Part shown: positions 23,175-27,180 of the stretch, piece by piece
Layout of the letters: every line of letters begins with the position of its first letter
How positions within the stretch are numbered: position 1 is the first letter of the stretch
NCBI GenBank assembly: GCA_964517265.1
Contig: CAZFBS010000041.1
Span: 1-27,180 of the forward strand
DNA length: 27,180 nt
Reading direction: 5' to 3'
Source: REEP01 sp964517265
GTDB taxonomy: Bacteria; Pseudomonadota; Alphaproteobacteria; Rhodospirillales; Defluviicoccaceae
The notes under the pieces: generated by a model
The model's input: only the letters and a program-made list of their open reading frames with translations
Database searches by the model: none
What the model was told of the DNA's origin: nothing
Made by a program: the position numbers and the translations under genes

Positions 23175-24319
23175 GGCTGGCCATCAACACCGGTTATTTG
23201 ATCGAACGCCTGCAACGTCTGCTTTCGATTGCCAGCCCCACGGGCTATACCGACAACATTGTTCGTGATTGCAGTGATGAGCTTGAGCGCCTCGGCCTCA
23301 CCGTGGAACTGACGCGGCGTGGCGCGATCCGGGCGATACGTCCCGGCAAGCAGCGTCGCGCGGCACGCGCGATCATCTCTCATGTCGACACGCTCGGCGC
23401 TCAGGTCAAATCACTGAAGGCCAATGGCCGTCTCGAACTGGTGCCGATCGGGCACTGGTCAGCGCGCTTTGCCGAGGGCGCGCGCTGTATGATCTTTTCC
23501 GAAAAGGGAACATACCACGGCACAATTCTACCGTTGAAGGCATCCGGTCATACCTACAATGAGGAAATCGATACCCAGCCCGTCGGCTGGCCGCATGTTG
23601 AGATGCGCGTAGACGCGCTTGCGCGCAACCAGAACGATTTGAAGCGGCTCGGCATCGATATCGGCGACACCATCGCCATTGATCCGCATCCGGAGTTTCT
23701 TGACAATGGCTTCATCGTCTCGCGGCACCTCGACGACAAGGCCGGGGTGGCGGTGATGTTCGCGGCGATCGAGGCTTTGGCAACAGCCGGGGCGGAGACG
23801 CCGGTCGATATCCACTTTCTCTTCACCATCGCTGAGGAGGTTGGCGTCGGCGCCTCCTCGGTGCTCACCCATGACGTCGCCTCAATGGTGACCATCGATA
23901 ACGGTACCAGCGCGCCGGGACAGAATTCCTCCGAGTTCGGCGTCACCATTGCAATGGCCGACCAGACGGGCCCGTTCGACTATCACCTGACGCGCAAGCT
24001 GGTGGACCTCTGCCGCGCCAACGACATCCGCTTCCAGAAGGACATCTTTCGCTATTACCGGTCGGATTCGGCCTCGGCGTTGGAGGCCGGTGCGGATGTG
24101 CGCACGGCGCTGATCACCTTCGGTGTCGATGCTTCTCATGGCTACGAGCGCATCCATGTCCATGCACTGCGCTCGCTCGCCGAGCTTGTTACCGCCTACG
24201 TTCAAAGCCCGGTGGTGATCACTCGCGATGCGCAGGAGACGGCCACGGGCACCGAAGGCTTTACTTCGCAGCCGACCAACGAGGCCGATCAGTCACTGAC
24301 GGGCGCGATCAACTTGTAA
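23168..24319 (+). CDS. M42-family peptidase of the NAGGN osmoprotectant system
   Basis: This 383-residue protein resembles dinuclear-zinc aminopeptidases of family M42. Ligand candidates in order are His72 and Asp74 (ISHVDTLG), Asp189 or Asp190 (RHLDDKAG), Glu223/Glu224 (TIAEEVGVGAS) and His324 (DASHGYERIH), so the active site looks intact. The same type of gene forms a conserved trio with asnO and ngg in several proteobacteria; it may degrade NAGGN or process an intermediate, but its substrate is not established to my knowledge. It overlaps the ngg end and closes the operon. No clear terminator is visible in the 52 bases before the convergent deacylase gene. Confidence 0.92.
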   Translation: MLRLAINTGYLIERLQRLLSIASPTGYTDNIVRDCSDELERLGLTVELTRRGAIRAIRPGKQRRAARAIISHVDTLGAQVKSLKANGRLELVPIGHWSARFAEGARCMIFSEKGTYHGTILPLKASGHTYNEEIDTQPVGWPHVEMRVDALARNQNDLKRLGIDIGDTIAIDPHPEFLDNGFIVSRHLDDKAGVAVMFAAIEALATAGAETPVDIHFLFTIAEEVGVGASSVLTHDVASMVTIDNGTSAPGQNSSEFGVTIAMADQTGPFDYHLTRKLVDLCRANDIRFQKDIFRYYRSDSASALEAGADVRTALITFGVDASHGYERIHVHALRSLAELVTAYVQSPVVITRDAQETATGTEGFTSQPTNEADQSLTGAINL

Positions 24320-24371
24320 ATCGTACGGCCACGCGTTGGGCGACAACCGGCCGCCGACACGAACGGCGGTG

Positions 24372-24860
24372 CTACAACACCACCACCAGCGGCGGATGGC
24401 CGCAGCCGTCCAGGAATGCCAGCAGGCCGGCCGGCGCAATGGCGGTGGTCGCGGTGTTGGTCAGCGGATGAAAATTCAGCCGCTCACCCGCCATCATCTC
24501 CGCATCGAGCACCACGCGAACGCGGCTGAACGTGTCGTTCATCACCGCGAACGGCGTTACTGAACCGGGCGCGACGCCGAGGATCTCCTGTAGCAGCTCC
24601 GGCCGGGCGAACGACAGCGGCGCGGAGCCGATGCGGTGGCGCAGGTCCTTCAGATCAACCGCCCGGTCCTCCGCCGTCACCACCAGCCAGAGCTGGCCCT
24701 TCTTATCCTTGAGGAACAGGTTCTTGGTGTGCATGCCGGCGAGTGCGCCGCGGTGCGCCTTGGCCTCTTCGACCGTGAACACCGGCGCGTGACGAGCCGT
24801 CTCGGTCGCGATCCCGAGTCGGTCGAGAAAATCCCACAGGTCCTGCTCTATCGCCGCCAT
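24372..24860 (-). CDS. Prolyl-tRNA deacylase / ProRS-associated (YbaK-EbsC) domain protein
   Basis: This 162-residue stand-alone editing domain resembles ProX, which hydrolyses alanine misattached to tRNA-Pro. It has FLDRLGIATETARHAPVFTVEEA, then HTKNLFLKDKKGQLWLVV with the conserved Lys-Asn, LSFARPELLQEILGVAPGSVTPFAVMND, and the C-terminal FHPLTNTATTAI. The ATG at 24860 matches the family start; the open frame reaches to 24932 without family features. It is convergent with the M42 peptidase gene and divergent from the tRNA. Confidence 0.92.
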   Translation of the reverse strand: MAAIEQDLWDFLDRLGIATETARHAPVFTVEEAKAHRGALAGMHTKNLFLKDKKGQLWLVVTAEDRAVDLKDLRHRIGSAPLSFARPELLQEILGVAPGSVTPFAVMNDTFSRVRVVLDAEMMAGERLNFHPLTNTATTAIAPAGLLAFLDGCGHPPLVVVL

Positions 24861-25006
24861 GGTGCGGCCATGGTAGCGGCGGCCCGGGCGGATCTCAAGG
24901 TACCCGTCCGATCCAGCGGCCGCTCCCCGCAATGGGTCTTGAAAACGAGCCGGGACGGTTTATGATCCTCCCATCGTCGGCGGACCGATCCGCACGGCGG
25001 CAGTAC

Positions 25007-25081
25007 GCGGGCGTAGCTCAGGGGTAGAGCGCAACCTTGCCAAGGTTGAAGTCGAGGGTTCGAATCCCTTCGCCCGCTCCA
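25007..25081 (+). tRNA. tRNA-Gly (anticodon GCC), CCA encoded
   Basis: A complete cloverleaf is visible: acceptor stem GCGGGCG (25007-25013) with CGCCCGC (25071-25077), D arm GCTC/GAGC, anticodon stem CAACC/GGTTG with loop TTGCCAA giving anticodon GCC, and T arm with GAGGG, TTCGAAT and CCCTT. Discriminator T is followed by an encoded CCA. It reads forward toward the surface-polysaccharide-like gene and is a common type of integration site. Confidence 0.97.
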
Positions 25082-25612
25082 ATTTCATCCAAAACGCAAG
25101 TTCCTGCAAAAAATGTGCGGCGGGTAGCCGGGTCTGGTGCCTCGGGTCCAGGGTATGCGGCGGGGGCCTTTCGGTTTACGGCTGGCGGCCCGCACACGGC
25201 ACCGGACAAAACCATAAGAGAGACCATGGGCCGTCTCGATCCACGAAGCCGTTGATTTGCTAATTCGATTCCTGCTGGTCCTTGGCTATAGCGGCAATGG
25301 CTCGACAATAACGCTGAATTGATTTACCGGGGAGGCAATTGCGAGACGAGTTCGCCTTGCAGCATCCTGTGGCTGGCGCACGAGAACAAATAACGAACAA
25401 GAAGCGGTTACTTGGATGGTTTCGATAGAAATGCGCGCATGCGGAGAAACCGGATCCTTGCGCTGCCGTCATGCCGTGCACCATTCGCTACCGTCGAACG
25501 GCATGACGAAGGCGGTGAGAGAGCGAGCCGGCCGAACAATGGCTGCATGACCGGCCGCTGAGGCACCGACGCTTGCAAGATGAGACGGATGTCCAGGAGT
25601 ATCGGACCGATC
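25082..25612. other. Gene-free stretch between tRNA-Gly and the methyltransferase gene
   Basis: These 531 bases contain no gene I can support. Part of it (about 25255-25440) is visibly richer in A and T than the rest of the window. It holds a long inverted repeat (25467-25508) and two GCGGCGGG copies 36 bases apart (about 25117 and 25157). No integrase remnant or repeat of the tRNA 3' end was found. Confidence 0.45.
25467..25508. repeat. 11-base perfect inverted repeat
   Basis: CGTCATGCCGT (25467-25477) is perfectly complementary to ACGGCATGACG (25498-25508) with 20 bases between. There is no T run on either side, so it is not an intrinsic terminator. It may be an operator or leader hairpin about 100 bases before the methyltransferase start. 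Confidence 0.55.
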
Positions 25613-27180
25613 ATGGAACAAACTTACCGAAACAAGGCATTGGACGGCGTTCCGCCGTCCTTGTATGCGCCAGGGATCAACGGTGCCAGCTTCTGGTATC
25701 CGGAATTTTTCGCTCAGCCTGCATGGCTTGAGCACGCGCCGTTCGCGTTCTGGATCGTCAGCGCGGCGAAGCCGAAAACCTTCGTCGAATTGGGAACGCA
25801 TGGCGGCTATTCCTACTTCGCGTTCTGCCAAGCCGTCAAAAATCTTCGTCTGGACACCCGTTGCTACGCAATTGACACTTGGGCAGGCGACGAGCACGCC
25901 GGCTTTTATGGGGAAGAGGTCTTTCAAAGCGTTCGTCAGCATAACGATCGCCACTACCCCGCATTCTCGACCTTGATTCGTGCGACATTCGAGGAGGCGC
26001 GGGCTTATTTTGTGGATGGATCGGTTGATCTTTTGCACATCGATGGCCGCCACTTTTATGACGACGTCAAGTACGATTTCGAGAGCTGGAAACCGAAATT
26101 GTCCAACCGGGCCGTCGTTCTGTTTCATGATACGAACGTGCGCGAGAGGGATTTCGGGGTGTTTCGCTTATGGGAGGAGCTTGCCGATCAATACCCCGCT
26201 TTTGACTTTCTCCATGGCCATGGCCTGGGCGTGCTGGGCTATGGCTCGGCGTTGCCGCCCGAAGTCGCTGATTTCCTAGAGGCCGCCAACGATCCGGCAA
26301 GCAAGGCAGACGTCCGCTTTGCCTATAGCCGCCTCGGTGGCGCGGTGGCTTCGGATGTCGAGGCGCGGCGGGTTCAGGCGGGGATGGCGGCCCAGCTCAG
26401 GGAGCATGAGGAGAGAGCGCGTGCCTGCCAAGCCGCGGCTGTGGCGCACGAGGCGGAAGCGCTAGAGGCCATCATCCGGCTGGCGCAACAGACGGCCAAA
26501 GGTGAACAGCTGGCAGCCAAACTGCGCGAAGCTGAAGATCAAATCGAAGATCTTGCCGCCAAGCTGACGGCTCGCGAGGCCGAGGCTGGCGATCTTGCCG
26601 CAAGGATGATGGCGCAAGAGGCAAAGAATGCTGCTCCCCAGCCGATATCGCGAGACCGAGCGCTGGGACAAATGTTGGCATCCCTCACTTGGCCGATCTC
26701 GACGCCCAACCAAACAGGAGACCGCCCGGTTACAGGATTTCAACGTCTGGGCCGGCGGTGGATGCGGGCGGTGGAGTGGGCACTTGCGTTTCGCCTCCAT
26801 AAGGAGATTGGATTCCGGCTCCGTGCCCGCACCCGCCTCTCGCGGATTCGCCGCAGCGTGGAGGAAAGCGGCCTGTTCGACGGTGACTGGTACCTTGCAC
26901 AGAATCCCGATGTTGCCGATGCAAAAGCGGATCCGCTGATGCATTACCTCCTCTGGGGCGCCGCCGAAGGGCGGGATCCGGGCCCCACCTTCAGCAGTCT
27001 TGGCTACCTAGAGGCCAACCCGGACGTGGCGACCTCGGGGCTCAACCCGCTGATCCATTATCTGGTGTACGGACAGAAGGAAAAGCGGCGGCTATTTAGT
27101 GCCAGTTCTTTTTCCCGGACGGAGGGCAACGATTATGGGGGGTGGGTTCGGCGTTATGACACGCTGGGGGATGAGGATCG
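25613..27180 (+). CDS. SAM methyltransferase-coiled coil-glycosyltransferase-like fusion protein (partial, runs off the window)
   Basis: One frame stays open for 522 codons to the window edge. Residues about 50-210 are a class I SAM methyltransferase domain: TFVELGTHGGYSYFAFCQAV (SAM-binding glycines), CYAIDTWAGDEHAGFYG, LLHIDGRHFYDDVKYDFE and VVLFHDTNVRERDFGVF. Residues about 245-345 are Ala/Glu-rich heptads, probably coiled coil. From about 415 come two copies of a surface-glycosyltransferase motif, FDGDWYLAQNPDVADAKADP then HYLLWGAAEGRDPGP, and SLGYLEANPDVATSGLNP then HYLVYG. WVRRYDTLGDED at the edge is the usual lead-in to a GT2 glycosyltransferase domain. It probably modifies extracellular polysaccharide. 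Start codons at 25580 and 25589 are alternatives; AGGAG lies 12 bases before 25613. Confidence 0.85.
   Translation, partial: MEQTYRNKALDGVPPSLYAPGINGASFWYPEFFAQPAWLEHAPFAFWIVSAAKPKTFVELGTHGGYSYFAFCQAVKNLRLDTRCYAIDTWAGDEHAGFYGEEVFQSVRQHNDRHYPAFSTLIRATFEEARAYFVDGSVDLLHIDGRHFYDDVKYDFESWKPKLSNRAVVLFHDTNVRERDFGVFRLWEELADQYPAFDFLHGHGLGVLGYGSALPPEVADFLEAANDPASKADVRFAYSRLGGAVASDVEARRVQAGMAAQLREHEERARACQAAAVAHEAEALEAIIRLAQQTAKGEQLAAKLREAEDQIEDLAAKLTAREAEAGDLAARMMAQEAKNAAPQPISRDRALGQMLASLTWPISTPNQTGDRPVTGFQRLGRRWMRAVEWALAFRLHKEIGFRLRARTRLSRIRRSVEESGLFDGDWYLAQNPDVADAKADPLMHYLLWGAAEGRDPGPTFSSLGYLEANPDVATSGLNPLIHYLVYGQKEKRRLFSASSFSRTEGNDYGGWVRRYDTLGDED

Noticed and set aside
25469..26128. 219-codon reverse frame opposite the methyltransferase start
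   Set aside because: The forward frame carries clear SAM methyltransferase motifs and stays open for more than 500 codons; the reverse one has none.

Overview
The window is chromosomal DNA from a GC-rich alphaproteobacterium, most likely a member of Rhodospirillales or a close relative. This placement is an inference from gene content: a Tim44-domain protein, SecB, a CnoX that keeps its CGPC motif, a Trm112-like protein beside a LON-domain protein, and aminotransferase-ftsK-lolA in a row. I could not run a database search. About 24 protein genes and one tRNA are supported, almost all housekeeping. No insertion sequence, CRISPR array or prophage was seen.

Layout. Positions 1-59 hold the last codons of an unidentified forward gene. 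Positions 306-2278 (reverse) carry a Tim44-domain protein and the lipoprotein lytic transglycosylase mltA, divergent from fxsA and secB (2449-3722). dnaQ (3746-4417, reverse) meets secB tail to tail. A class I aminotransferase, ftsK and lolA follow forward (4735-9186). Downstream of lolA lies a structured stretch with three hairpins ending in an intrinsic terminator, which is a candidate small RNA. A reverse OmpR-type regulator whose phospho-acceptor Asp is Gly (9462-10151) is divergent from a ribA with a degenerate RibB-like N-terminal region, a conserved hypothetical and a YkuD L,D-transpeptidase. An ammonium transporter (13054-14379, reverse) with a strong terminator lies beyond an unusual 394-base gap from a divergent P-II protein with a shortened T-loop.

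Positions 15453-19083 hold a UbiH-type monooxygenase (forward) and a reverse cluster: cnoX, LON-domain protein, Trm112-like protein and DUF971 protein. Positions 19576-24319 form the three-gene operon for the osmolyte N-acetylglutaminylglutamine amide (NAGGN): asnO, ngg and an M42-family peptidase, behind a plausible sigma-70 promoter. A reverse prolyl-tRNA deacylase and a tRNA-Gly(GCC) follow. After the tRNA, 531 bases without a recognised gene lead into a large open frame that runs off the window: a SAM methyltransferase domain, a coiled coil, and the Asn-Pro-Asp-Val repeat region typical of large cell-surface glycosyltransferases.

The best leads for something undescribed are the P-II protein next to amtB that has lost the uridylylation loop and several ligand residues, the Asp-less response regulator, the candidate small RNA at about 9265-9424, and the methyltransferase/coiled-coil/glycosyltransferase-like fusion. 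The NAGGN operon is biologically interesting but already a known system.
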